22,677 bases of DNA, taken from an uncultured Oscillospiraceae bacterium. GTDB lineage: Bacteria > Bacillota > Clostridia > Oscillospirales > Oscillospiraceae. Under the pieces are notes generated by a model, which saw only the letters and a program-made list of their open reading frames with translations, was not told where the DNA came from and searched no databases. The translations under genes were made by a program, and so were the position numbers. This document shows, piece after piece, positions 14,038-22,268 of the stretch (positions are counted from its first letter, which is position 1; each line of letters begins with the position of its first letter). The stretch covers positions 1-22,677 of the forward strand of contig CAAFLE010000038.1 of NCBI GenBank assembly GCA_900763675.1, given 5' to 3'.

Positions 14038-14090
14038 ATCGCTCCGCCGTAAGCACGGGAGAAATCCCGACATAGGCGCGGCGATTTTTT
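14038..14090 (+). terminator. SAM-controlled terminator of the metK leader, with competing antiterminator
   Basis: ATCGCT-C-CGCC (14038-14048) pairs with GGCG-C-GGCGAT (14075-14085), enclosing the small hairpin CGGGA-GAAA-TCCCG (14056-14069), and is followed by TTTTTT (14085-14090). The alternative fold pairs CGGCGGA (14011-14017, aptamer P4) with TCCGCCG (14043-14049) and GATAA (14026-14030, P1) with TTATC (14036-14040). It uses both the aptamer and the terminator arm, so the two states exclude each other. Confidence 0.88.
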
Positions 14091-14106
14091 ATTTCAGGAG
14101 GAAACC

Positions 14107-15294
<1,188 letters not shown>

Positions 15295-15321
15295 AAATAA
15301 TTTTTGCAGGGAGGTACGCCC

Positions 15322-15843
15322 ATGAACGAGGAAATGCTGCGCGGACTGATTTCCCGCCGGTCGAACCGGGCTTTTAAGCCCGAGCAGATCACCGATGAGG
15401 AGCTGCATATGGTGCTGCAGGCGGGGATGTACGCGCCGACCGCCAAAAACGGTCAAAGCCCCATCATTATCGCGGTGCAGAACCCGGAGGAGGTCGCCGC
15501 GGTCAACGCGCTCAACGCGAAATTCACGCCGCATACGGCGCCCTATTACGGCGCACCGACGATTTTGCTCGTCCTCGTGCCGCGCACCTTCCCACTCGGC
15601 GATCTGGACGGCGCGGCGGTGCTTACAAACCTCTGCAACGGCGCTCACGCCGCGGGACTGGCGTCCTGCTGGATCAACCGGCCGCAGTTCATGTTTGAGA
15701 CGAACGAGGGCCGCGAAATGCTCAAGCGCTGGGGCGTTGAGGGCGAATGGCGCGGCGTCGGCTCGGTCGCGCTCGGCTATGCCGCCGCGCCCGACCCGGA
15801 GGCAAAGCCCCGCAAGGAAAACTACTGCTACATCGTGAAATAA
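15322..15843 (+). CDS. Nitroreductase-family flavoprotein
   Basis: This 173-residue cytoplasmic protein belongs to the FMN-dependent nitroreductase family, which reduces nitro compounds, quinones or flavins with NAD(P)H. The FMN phosphate-binding motif SRRSNRAF is at residues 11-18, APTAKNGQSP follows at about 38-47, and the late segment GLASCWINRPQ followed by GVGSVALGYAAA is the second FMN-contacting region. It is a short, single-domain member. I chose ATG 15322, with GGGAGG upstream, over an in-frame TTG at 15304 inside the Shine-Dalgarno region. It lies 27 bases after metK, so it is probably under the same riboswitch. The physiological substrate is unknown. Confidence 0.9.
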   Translation: MNEEMLRGLISRRSNRAFKPEQITDEELHMVLQAGMYAPTAKNGQSPIIIAVQNPEEVAAVNALNAKFTPHTAPYYGAPTILLVLVPRTFPLGDLDGAAVLTNLCNGAHAAGLASCWINRPQFMFETNEGREMLKRWGVEGEWRGVGSVALGYAAAPDPEAKPRKENYCYIVK

Positions 15844-15848
15844 GAAAA

Positions 15849-15892
15849 CCCGGCGGCGCGGTTCCAAGGAACCGTGCCGCCGGGAACTTTTT
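15849..15892. terminator. Bidirectional terminator between nitroreductase and lepA
   Basis: A 17-bp stem, CCCGGCGGCGCGGTTCC (15849-15865) with GGAACCGTGCCGCCGGG (15868-15884), has a single G-U wobble. TTTTT follows on the + strand, and the AAGAAAA to its left gives a T-rich tail on the - strand. It serves two convergent genes. Confidence 0.9.
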
Positions 15893-17696
15893 ATTCGTCC
15901 AGCTTGAGTACCGCGAGGAACGCCTCCGTCGGAATCTGCACCGTGCCGAGCTGGCGCATTTTCTTCTTGCCTTCCTTCTGCTTTTCGAGCAGTTTTTTCT
16001 TTCGCGTGATGTCGCCGCCGTAGCACTTGGCAAGCACGTCCTTGCGCATGGCGCGAACCGTTTCGCGGGCGATGATCTTCCCGCCGATCGCCGCCTGCAC
16101 GGGGACCTCAAAGAGCTGGCGGGGGATGTTGTCGCGCAGCTTTTCGCACAGCTTTCTTGCCCGGGCATACGCCTTTTCCCGGTGGGCGATGAAGCTCAGC
16201 GCGTCCACCTGATCGCCGTTCAAAAGCATATCGACCTTTACGAGATCGGACGGGACGTATTCCGAAAGCTCATAGTCGAGCGAGGCGTAGCCCTTCGTTT
16301 TCGCCTTGAGCGTATCGAAGAAGTCGTAAATGATCTCGTTGAGCGGCATTTCGTAATGCATCTCCACGAGCCGCTGGTCGAGATACTGCATATTCTTGTA
16401 AACGCCGCGGCGGTCCTGACAGAGCGGCATGATGTTGCCGACGAACTCGTTCGGCGTGATGATCGTCACCTTGACGAACGGCTCAAGCGCCTCGGCAATG
16501 GACGCCGGGTCGGGGTAGTTGTGCGGGTTATCGACGTATACGACCGTGCCGTCCGTCTTTTTGACCTCATAGATGACCGAGGGCAGCGTCGTGACGAGAT
16601 CGAGGTTGAACTCGCGCTCCAGCCGCTCCTGAATGACCTCCATATGCAGCATTCCGAGAAAGCCGCAGCGGAAGCCGTACCCGAGCGCGATGGACGTTTC
16701 CGGCTCGTAGGAGAGGGAGGCGTCGTTGAGCTTGAGCTTGTCAAGTGCGTCGCGCAGATCGGGGAACTTGGAGCCGTCCTCGGTGTAAATGCCGCAGTAG
16801 ACCATGCTGCGTGCCGGGCGGTAGCCGGGCAGCGCCTCGGCGCAGGGACGCGCACTGCCGGTCACGGTGTCGCCGACGCGGGTATCCTCCACGTTTTTGA
16901 TGCTCGCGGTAAAGTAGCCGACGTCACCGGCGGACAGCTCGTCGCAGGCATCCAGCCCCATCGGGCGCAGATGCCCGACCTCGACGACCTTGTATTCCGC
17001 GCCCGTCGCCATCATGCGGACGGGCATATCCCGGCGGATGACGCCGTCCACAACGCGCACAAGGACGATGACGCCGCGGTAGGCGTCGTACTGGCTGTCG
17101 AAAACAAGCGCCTTGAGCGCCGCCGCCGCGTCGCCCTTCGGGGCGGGAACGTGCTGAACGATATACTCCGGCACCGCCTCCACGTTGATGCCGTTCTTGG
17201 CAGAGATCTCCGGCGCGTCCATCGCGGGGATGCCGATGATGTCCTCAATCTCGGTCTTGGTGCGCTCCGGGTCGGCGGCGGGGAGGTCGATCTTGTTGAT
17301 GACAGGCAGTATTTCCAGATCGTGTTCCAGCGCGAGATACGTGTTGGCAAGCGTCTGCGCCTCCACCCCCTGCGAGGCGTCCACAACGAGTACCGCGCCC
17401 TCGCACGCAGCGAGCGAACGGGAGACCTCGTAGTTGAAGTCCACGTGACCCGGCGTGTCGATCAGATTGAGCGTATAGGTCTCGCCGTCCTTCGCTTTGT
17501 ACGTCAGCCCGACGGCACGCGCCTTGATGGTGATGCCGCGCTCGCGCTCGAGATCCATATTGTCGAGGATCTGGTCGGACATCTCCCGCTTTTCCACCGC
17601 GCCGCACAGCTCGATGAGCCGGTCGGACAGCGTGGATTTGCCGTGGTCAATGTGCGCGATGATGGAAAAATTCCGGATATGGCTCTGGTCGATCAT
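15891..17696 (-). CDS. lepA: Elongation factor 4 (LepA), ribosome-associated GTPase
   Basis: This 601-residue GTPase acts on the ribosome during translation or initiation under stress. G-domain motifs are AHIDHGKST (14-22), the switch I region RERGITIK, DTPGHVDFNYEV, and NKIDLPAADPE. The later GYRPARSMVYCGIY, GFRCGFLGMLHMEV, and the LepA-specific C-terminal segment with CYGGDITRKKKLLEKQKEGKK are typical and distinguish it from EF-G and TypA. Length matches LepA (about 600). I chose ATG 17696 with GAGGAG upstream rather than the TTG at 17711, which lies inside that Shine-Dalgarno. It follows the XRE gene by 22 bases on the same strand and so is probably cotranscribed with it. Confidence 0.97.
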   Translation of the reverse strand: MIDQSHIRNFSIIAHIDHGKSTLSDRLIELCGAVEKREMSDQILDNMDLERERGITIKARAVGLTYKAKDGETYTLNLIDTPGHVDFNYEVSRSLAACEGAVLVVDASQGVEAQTLANTYLALEHDLEILPVINKIDLPAADPERTKTEIEDIIGIPAMDAPEISAKNGINVEAVPEYIVQHVPAPKGDAAAALKALVFDSQYDAYRGVIVLVRVVDGVIRRDMPVRMMATGAEYKVVEVGHLRPMGLDACDELSAGDVGYFTASIKNVEDTRVGDTVTGSARPCAEALPGYRPARSMVYCGIYTEDGSKFPDLRDALDKLKLNDASLSYEPETSIALGYGFRCGFLGMLHMEVIQERLEREFNLDLVTTLPSVIYEVKKTDGTVVYVDNPHNYPDPASIAEALEPFVKVTIITPNEFVGNIMPLCQDRRGVYKNMQYLDQRLVEMHYEMPLNEIIYDFFDTLKAKTKGYASLDYELSEYVPSDLVKVDMLLNGDQVDALSFIAHREKAYARARKLCEKLRDNIPRQLFEVPVQAAIGGKIIARETVRAMRKDVLAKCYGGDITRKKKLLEKQKEGKKKMRQLGTVQIPTEAFLAVLKLDE

Positions 17697-17718
17697 AGGG
17701 TTGCTCCTCAATATAAAA

Positions 17719-18009
17719 TCAATGGACGCTTTCTATCTGCGCGGCGATGGCGCGAAGCTCCTGCGCCAGCACGTGCAGCCGCTGCGTGGGGTCGCCGTCC
17801 GGCTCATTGGTCCTGCCCAGCAGGTAGTCCGCCGTAACGCCGTAATACTCGCACGCCCGGCAGACAAAGTCCAGCCCCGGCTCGCGTGCGCCGTTTTCAT
17901 AGTGCGAGAGCAGCGCCTGCGATATGCCAAGCTCCGCCGCCGCCGTGCGCTGCGAGGCGCCCTTTTTGCGCCGCAGCTCGGACATGGTTTCCGAAAAGCC
18001 TCTCGTCAT
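17719..18009 (-). CDS. XRE-family (Cro/CI-like) transcriptional regulator
   Basis: This 96-residue protein carries one helix-turn-helix domain of the Xre/SinR type at about residues 9-64: ELRRKKGASQRTAAAELGIS (11-30), QALLSHYENGAREPGLDF (31-48) with the recognition helix, and ACEYYGVTADYLLGR (52-66). The rest is a short, mainly helical tail ending in ELRAIAAQIESVH that could dimerise. The AAAAGGAG Shine-Dalgarno is 13 bases before the ATG, which is long, and no alternative in-frame start was found between them. It is the first gene of a unit that continues into lepA and is divergent from pta, so it may regulate itself or the shared promoter region. The target is unknown. Confidence 0.88.
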   Translation of the reverse strand: MTRGFSETMSELRRKKGASQRTAAAELGISQALLSHYENGAREPGLDFVCRACEYYGVTADYLLGRTNEPDGDPTQRLHVLAQELRAIAAQIESVH

Positions 18010-18047
18010 AGGGACCCGACCGCTCCTTTTCGTTGATTACAGTGAGT

Positions 18048-18077
18048 ATTATAGCAAGAGAAAGCGCCGTTTGTAAA
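18048..18077 (-). promoter_or_regulatory. Promoter of the XRE-lepA unit
   Basis: On the - strand TTTACA (18077-18072), an 18-base spacer and a perfect TATAAT (18053-18048) lie about 39 bases before the regulator's ATG. Confidence 0.7.
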
Positions 18078-18079
18078 GG

Positions 18080-18110
18080 TTGACTTTTCCGCAAATCGTG
18101 ATAGTATATT
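18080..18110 (+). promoter_or_regulatory. Promoter of pta
   Basis: TTGACT (18080-18085) is followed by an AT-rich -10 region, either TAGTAT (18102-18107, 16-base spacer) or TATATT (18105-18110, 19-base spacer). It is back to back with the XRE-lepA promoter; the two -35 boxes are only two bases apart. Confidence 0.6.
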
Positions 18111-18146
18111 TATGCCAAAAAACGATTTTTTCCGGAGGTTTTTTCC

Positions 18147-19145
18147 ATGTTTGACAAGCTGATCGACATTCTGAAAGCCAATCCCCGCCGCATCGTGTTC
18201 ACCGAAGGACCCGATGCCCGCATTCTGGAAGCCGCTGCCCGTCTGAAGAAGGACGGCTTCCTCACGCCCGTGCTTGTGGGCAACGTCGAAGAGGTCAAGG
18301 CGGCTGCCGCCAAGGGCGGCTTTGACATCGAGGGTCTTGAAATTCTCGATCCGCTGACCTATGACAAGATGGACGAAATGGTCGAGACGATGGTTGCGCT
18401 CCGCAAGGGCAAGATGACCCCGGAGGAGTGCCGCGAGCTGCTCAAGAAGGGCAACTACTTCGGCACGATGCTCGTGAAGATGGGCGTTGCCGAGTCACTG
18501 CTCGGCGGCGCGACCTACTCCACCGCCGACACCGTCCGTCCGGCGCTCCAGCTCATCAAGACCCGTCCGGGCGCGCACCTCGTCTCCTCCTGCATCATTC
18601 TCCAGCGCGGCGATGAGCTGCTCGCCATGGGCGACTGCGCCATCAACATCGCTTACGAGGACCGCAAGGACAAGGACGGCAATGTCGTCCTCTCTGCGGC
18701 GCAGCAGCTCGCCGAGGTCGCCATCGAGACCGCCCGCACCGCCAAGATCTTCGGCATCGACCCGAAGGTTGCGATGCTCTCCTTCTCCACGAACGGCTCC
18801 GGCAAGGGCGCTACCGTCCCGCTGAGCCACGAGGCGACGAAGATCGCCAAGGAGATGGCGCCCGATCTCGCCATCGACGGCGAAATGCAGTTCGACGCCG
18901 CCGTCGCACCGGTCGTCGGTCAGCTCAAGTTCCCCGGCTCCCCGGTCGCGGGCTACGCCAACACCTTCATCTTCCCCTGCATCGAAGCGGGCAACATCGG
19001 CTACAAGATCGCGCAGCGTCTCGGCGGATACGCCGCCTACGGTCCCATCCTGCAGGGTCTGAACGCCCCCATCAACGACCTCTCCCGCGGCTGCAACGCC
19101 GACGAGGTCTACAAAATGGCGATCATCACCGCCGCGCTCGCCTGA
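18147..19145 (+). CDS. pta: Phosphate acetyltransferase (phosphotransacetylase)
   Basis: This 332-residue cytoplasmic enzyme converts acetyl-CoA and phosphate to acetyl phosphate and CoA, the first step of acetate and ATP formation in fermenters. It is the short, single-domain form of the PTA_PTB family. It shows the N-terminal RIVFTEGPDARILEAA, central GGATYSTADTVRPALQLI, SFSTNGSGKGATVPLSHEA (conserved phosphate/CoA region), and the C-terminal FPCIEAGNIGYKIAQRLGGYAAYGPILQGL. GGAGG lies eight bases before the ATG. The strong preference for C- and G-ending codons suggests high expression. Acetate kinase is not adjacent. A phosphobutyryltransferase would be related, but length and motifs favour Pta. 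Confidence 0.95.
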   Translation: MFDKLIDILKANPRRIVFTEGPDARILEAAARLKKDGFLTPVLVGNVEEVKAAAAKGGFDIEGLEILDPLTYDKMDEMVETMVALRKGKMTPEECRELLKKGNYFGTMLVKMGVAESLLGGATYSTADTVRPALQLIKTRPGAHLVSSCIILQRGDELLAMGDCAINIAYEDRKDKDGNVVLSAAQQLAEVAIETARTAKIFGIDPKVAMLSFSTNGSGKGATVPLSHEATKIAKEMAPDLAIDGEMQFDAAVAPVVGQLKFPGSPVAGYANTFIFPCIEAGNIGYKIAQRLGGYAAYGPILQGLNAPINDLSRGCNADEVYKMAIITAALA

Positions 19146-19161
19146 GTACATAGCTTCAACG

Positions 19162-19196
19162 AATATCCCCGTCCCGGCGGACGGGGATATTTTTTA
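19162..19196 (+). terminator. Rho-independent terminator after pta
   Basis: ATATCCCCGTC (19163-19173) pairs with GACGGGGATAT (19180-19190) around a six-base loop, followed by TTTTTT. The next gene starts 18 bases later with its own Shine-Dalgarno, so it either depends on readthrough or has a promoter I cannot see. Confidence 0.9.
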
Positions 19197-19213
19197 CCGA
19201 AAGGAGAGATCCC

Positions 19214-19849
19214 ATGAGCCGATTTGCCGTTTTGCTGTATCCGAGCGCGTCCTTGCAGGAGATCACCTGCCTCACGGCGGCTCTTTCCGTCTGGTATGGC
19301 GAGAGCATTGATTATATTGCCGGAGAGGACAAAGAGTACCGAAGCGAGGAAGGGCTGCGTCTGCTGCCGACGAAAACGGCGGCGGAGACCGATCCCGCGG
19401 ACTATGACTGCGTGATCCTGCCCGGCACGATCGACCCGCTCCCGGCGCTGCATGATGAGGCGCTCATTGCCTTTCTGCGCCGCGGCGTCGGTACGAATAC
19501 CGTGTTTGCCGCGATCTCTTCGGCGCCGCTGCTGCTCTGCAAGGCGGGTCTGCTGAAAGGGAAAAAGTTTACGGCGGGATTTTTCCTACAGATGGTCGAT
19601 GTGTTTCCGTTTGTGGAAAAAGAAAACTTTGTCCACAAGGGTGTGGTCACGGACGGAAACGTCATCACCGGTATCGGTATGTTTTACCGGGCGTTTGCCG
19701 AGACTGTCTTGCGGCGTTTCGGTTTTGACACAGGGAAAAGCTTTATGCGCGCCGAACCGGAGAATTATACGGAGGACGACCTCACGTTTTACTGGACGGA
19801 GGACGAGTACCGTGAGTTTCTGGAAGAGTGGAAAGAGTACGAGAAATAA
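19214..19849 (+). CDS. DJ-1/PfpI-like protein lacking the usual catalytic cysteine
   Basis: This 211-residue protein has the DJ-1/PfpI fold pattern: an N-terminal FAVLLYPSASLQEI strand-helix, DYDCVILPGTIDP (63-75), and the nucleophile-elbow segment VFAAISSAP (97-105). In active members the elbow reads A-I-C-A/S-G-P. Here the cysteine position is Ser102, so glyoxalase, deglycase or peptidase chemistry of the classic type is unlikely unless Ser works. The final 40 residues are very acidic and aromatic (YTEDDLTFYWTEDEYREF), an extension not typical of the family core. AAAGGAG precedes ATG 19214. It sits alone after the pta terminator and is convergent to the enolase-superfamily operon. Function unknown; a sensor or binding role is one option. 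Confidence 0.75.
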   Translation: MSRFAVLLYPSASLQEITCLTAALSVWYGESIDYIAGEDKEYRSEEGLRLLPTKTAAETDPADYDCVILPGTIDPLPALHDEALIAFLRRGVGTNTVFAAISSAPLLLCKAGLLKGKKFTAGFFLQMVDVFPFVEKENFVHKGVVTDGNVITGIGMFYRAFAETVLRRFGFDTGKSFMRAEPENYTEDDLTFYWTEDEYREFLEEWKEYEK

Positions 19850-19875
19850 GCGTGCCGTTCATACAAAATAAGAGC

Positions 19876-19962
19876 AGCCGCGGCAGATCACTCTGCCGCG
19901 GCTCAGCCTGTCGAAAAAGCCAGCTTCCGCCGAACTTTCTTTTCGGAAAGTCCGGCGCTTTT
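19876..19962. terminator. Two tandem hairpins between convergent genes
   Basis: The first is a perfect 12-bp stem, AGCCGCGGCAGA (19876-19887) with TCTGCCGCGGCT (19892-19903); on the - strand it is followed by a T-rich GCTCTTATTTTG. The second pairs CGCCGAACTTTC (19928-19939) with GAAAGTCCGGCG (19946-19957), with one mismatch, and is followed by CTTTT on the + strand. They probably end - strand and + strand transcripts respectively. Confidence 0.7.
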
Positions 19963-19975
19963 CGTATGCGGGAAG

Positions 19976-21142
19976 TTATTTGCTTTCGCTGTATTTTTTG
20001 AGCTTTTCGCGGTCGATCTCCACGCCGAGACCCGGCCCGTCGGGGACGAGCAGGCAGCCGTCGTCGTACTGGAACGGCTTGGTGATGATATCGTCCATGT
20101 ACCAGCGGGCGGCGACCTTCGTCTGCTCCGGGCAGCCCTCCACATGGGTGATCGGGAAGACGGAGGCAAGGTCAATGTTCGCGCCGCAGCAGGCCATGTG
20201 CAGGTTCGCCGCCGTGCCGACGCCGAACTCGCCCGAGCCGTTCACGTTGCAGCGGATGCTGGCGCACTCGGCGATCTTCGCAACGGTGCGCGCCGGGTAC
20301 AGACCGCCGGCCTTGGTGACGTAGATGGAGATGTAGTCCGCCGCGTGCTTCGCCACGATGTCGAGCGCGTCGGTCGGCGTCCAGCAGCTCTCATCGGCGC
20401 ACACGGGCACCTCGAGCATGCGCGTCACTTCGCGCAGCTGATCAAAACCCTCGACCGGCTGCTCCAGATACTGCAGATCGAAGCGGTCCATGCGCTTGCC
20501 CCACTTGATCGCGTCCTTGGCGGTGGGGTAGCCCTGGTTGGCGTCCACGAGAATGTTGATGTGCGGCCCGACGGCCTTGCGGAGCTTTTCCATCAGCTCC
20601 ATGTCCCGCACGGGATCGAGACCGCCCTTCATCTTGATGGTCTTGATGCCCTCGCCGCAGGCGGCAACGGCCTCGTCCACGGCGGCTTCAATGTCGAGCA
20701 CGACGCCGAGACTGTGCGCGATGGGGATGGCCTTGCGGTGCTGGCCGCCGAGCAGCTTGTAAACGGGCTTGCCGAGCGCCTTGCCCATGATGTCGTAGAG
20801 CGCGATGTCGATGGCGGCCTTGGCGTAAACAAAGCCGCGGATGGCCTTGTCCATCCTGTGATGGATGAGGTCGATATCAAAGGGATCCATGCCCATGATA
20901 GCGGGGAAGAGGTTGTCGCGGATGACGACCTCGGTCGTCTCGTACGACTCGCCGTAGTAGCGGCCGAAATCGCCGCCCCACTCCGGCATGGTGGTGGCTT
21001 CGCCGTAGCCGACGATGCCGTCGTCGGTCTTGACTTCCAGAATGACCCAGCCCTGCCCGACGTCGGCGGTGCTGCTCGCCCACGTGTGGCGGCGGCGCGT
21101 GGGGATGCTCACCTTATAAATTTTATACGATTCGATTTTCAT
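19976..21142 (-). CDS. Enolase-superfamily enzyme, muconate-lactonizing/epimerase subgroup
   Basis: This 388-residue cytoplasmic enzyme has the complete MLE-subgroup active site: K170-x-K172 (IKMKGG), metal ligands D200 (LVDANQGY), E227 (YLEQP) and D250 (CADES), and the opposite base K277 (YVTKAGG). The capping domain at the N-terminus has an unusual Trp-rich loop (HTWASSTADVGQGWV, 19-33; TMPEWGGDFGRYYGE, 51-65) that would line the substrate pocket. This subgroup includes muconate cycloisomerases, o-succinylbenzoate synthases, N-acylamino acid racemases, dipeptide epimerases and proline-betaine epimerases, so the exact reaction is open. It is the last gene of a - strand set, 23 bases after an opine dehydrogenase-like gene, with AAGGAA before its ATG. 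The neighbours favour an amino-acid-derived substrate over an aromatic one (inference). Confidence 0.87.
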   Translation of the reverse strand: MKIESYKIYKVSIPTRRRHTWASSTADVGQGWVILEVKTDDGIVGYGEATTMPEWGGDFGRYYGESYETTEVVIRDNLFPAIMGMDPFDIDLIHHRMDKAIRGFVYAKAAIDIALYDIMGKALGKPVYKLLGGQHRKAIPIAHSLGVVLDIEAAVDEAVAACGEGIKTIKMKGGLDPVRDMELMEKLRKAVGPHINILVDANQGYPTAKDAIKWGKRMDRFDLQYLEQPVEGFDQLREVTRMLEVPVCADESCWTPTDALDIVAKHAADYISIYVTKAGGLYPARTVAKIAECASIRCNVNGSGEFGVGTAANLHMACCGANIDLASVFPITHVEGCPEQTKVAARWYMDDIITKPFQYDDGCLLVPDGPGLGVEIDREKLKKYSESK

Positions 21143-21165
21143 AGCGTGTCGTTCCTTTCCGCGGT

Positions 21166-22245
21166 TCAGCCGCGCGTGACGTAATCAATAACCTGCGCGA
21201 TCGTTTTGCCGTCCAGCCCCATCTTCTCAAGATTCACGCCCTCGGCGTGGTAATCCCGGCCCATCATGGCCTCGGACAGGGTGACGTGCGCATCCGTGAT
21301 CGGCGTGGGGACGCCGGCCAGACGGCCCAGCTCCGCGATCGGGAGAAGGCCGGAGCCGATATCCTCGTGCATGTACCGGTGGTCGAGCGAGGGGGGCGCT
21401 TTGATGAACTTGTTGGCTTCGCTCTCCTGGCAGGCCTTGTAGGGATCGTTGGCCTCCGCCGCCTCCTTCGTGGTGGATCCGGCGTTGTAGAGCACGGTGC
21501 AGAAATTGTCGAGCGCGAGCCCGTACGCCTTCGCAACGGCCAGACGCTCCTCGTCCACCATGCGGATGACCTTGCCGATGGCCGGGGTCACGCCGTCATA
21601 GTAGAAGCGGAAGTCGCCGCCGGTATGCTCGATCCATCCGGCGTTGAGCACGACGCCCGGCGGATGGAACATGGCGTTGATGTTGCAGAGCGAGGACTCC
21701 AGTACGTCGCGGCCCGCGACGACATAGGGGTACGCCTTGTGGATGACCTCCAGCACGGCCTCGGTGTCCTTCGCCGGGAACACGCCGACGGTGACGGGCT
21801 TATCGCTGCTGCTCACATGCACGCTCGTCTCGCTCGTTTTGCGGGCGATGTAGCTGAGCGTGTTCGCCTCGGCAATGCGGCCCCGGCCCAGGATGTGCGC
21901 CGCGCGCAGCGCGCCGCCGGTGTGACCGGGATTCATATAGAGCACCGTGTCGCCGCGCAGATACGGCTTCATGGCGTTGAGATAGCGCTCGTGACCGGTG
22001 CCGGGAACGTTCATCACGACGAGATCGGCGCCGGAAACGGCCTCCTCCATCGAGTTTGACACATGGGCGACGCGGCAGCTGCCCTCGCCCCAGACGCCGG
22101 TGTAGGAGATCACGTTATCGTTATTGTGCAGCGTTTCCACGCGCGCGGCGGAGAAGGTGAACAGGCACACTTCGTACCCCCGCAGCGTGAGGTCGGCCGC
22201 GGCAGCATAGCCGCCGTGTCCGCCGCCCAGAACGGCAATTTTCAT
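21166..22245 (-). CDS. Opine (octopine/nopaline) dehydrogenase-family NAD(P)-dependent oxidoreductase
   Basis: This 359-residue cytoplasmic protein has an N-terminal Rossmann fold with the dinucleotide loop VLGGGHGGYAAAADL (5-19) and MNVPGTGH (78-85), and a helical C-terminal domain of the octopine/nopaline dehydrogenase type. The catalytic pattern N-x3-H is N190 to H194 (NAMFHP), followed by GVVLNAG (197-203) and the FYYDGVTPAIGKVIRMVDEER segment seen in the family. Such enzymes couple an amino acid and a 2-oxo acid into a secondary amine (opine), or run the reverse oxidation. I chose ATG 22245, with GAGGAGG eight bases upstream; the longer frame is a shadow of the peptidase gene. It lies 23 bases after the peptidase gene and 23 before the enolase-superfamily gene. 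Confidence 0.87.
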   Translation of the reverse strand: MKIAVLGGGHGGYAAAADLTLRGYEVCLFTFSAARVETLHNNDNVISYTGVWGEGSCRVAHVSNSMEEAVSGADLVVMNVPGTGHERYLNAMKPYLRGDTVLYMNPGHTGGALRAAHILGRGRIAEANTLSYIARKTSETSVHVSSSDKPVTVGVFPAKDTEAVLEVIHKAYPYVVAGRDVLESSLCNINAMFHPPGVVLNAGWIEHTGGDFRFYYDGVTPAIGKVIRMVDEERLAVAKAYGLALDNFCTVLYNAGSTTKEAAEANDPYKACQESEANKFIKAPPSLDHRYMHEDIGSGLLPIAELGRLAGVPTPITDAHVTLSEAMMGRDYHAEGVNLEKMGLDGKTIAQVIDYVTRG

Positions 22246-22268
22246 GGATGCGTCCTCCTCTTTGGTTG

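Noticed and set aside
15747..17837. 696-codon open frame on the + strand opposite lepA
   Set aside because: It is an antisense shadow of lepA, without a Shine-Dalgarno and with Arg/His/Val-rich low-complexity composition.
20144..21184. 346-codon + strand open frame over the enolase-superfamily gene
   Set aside because: It is a shadow frame. The - strand product has all five expected active-site residues in order.
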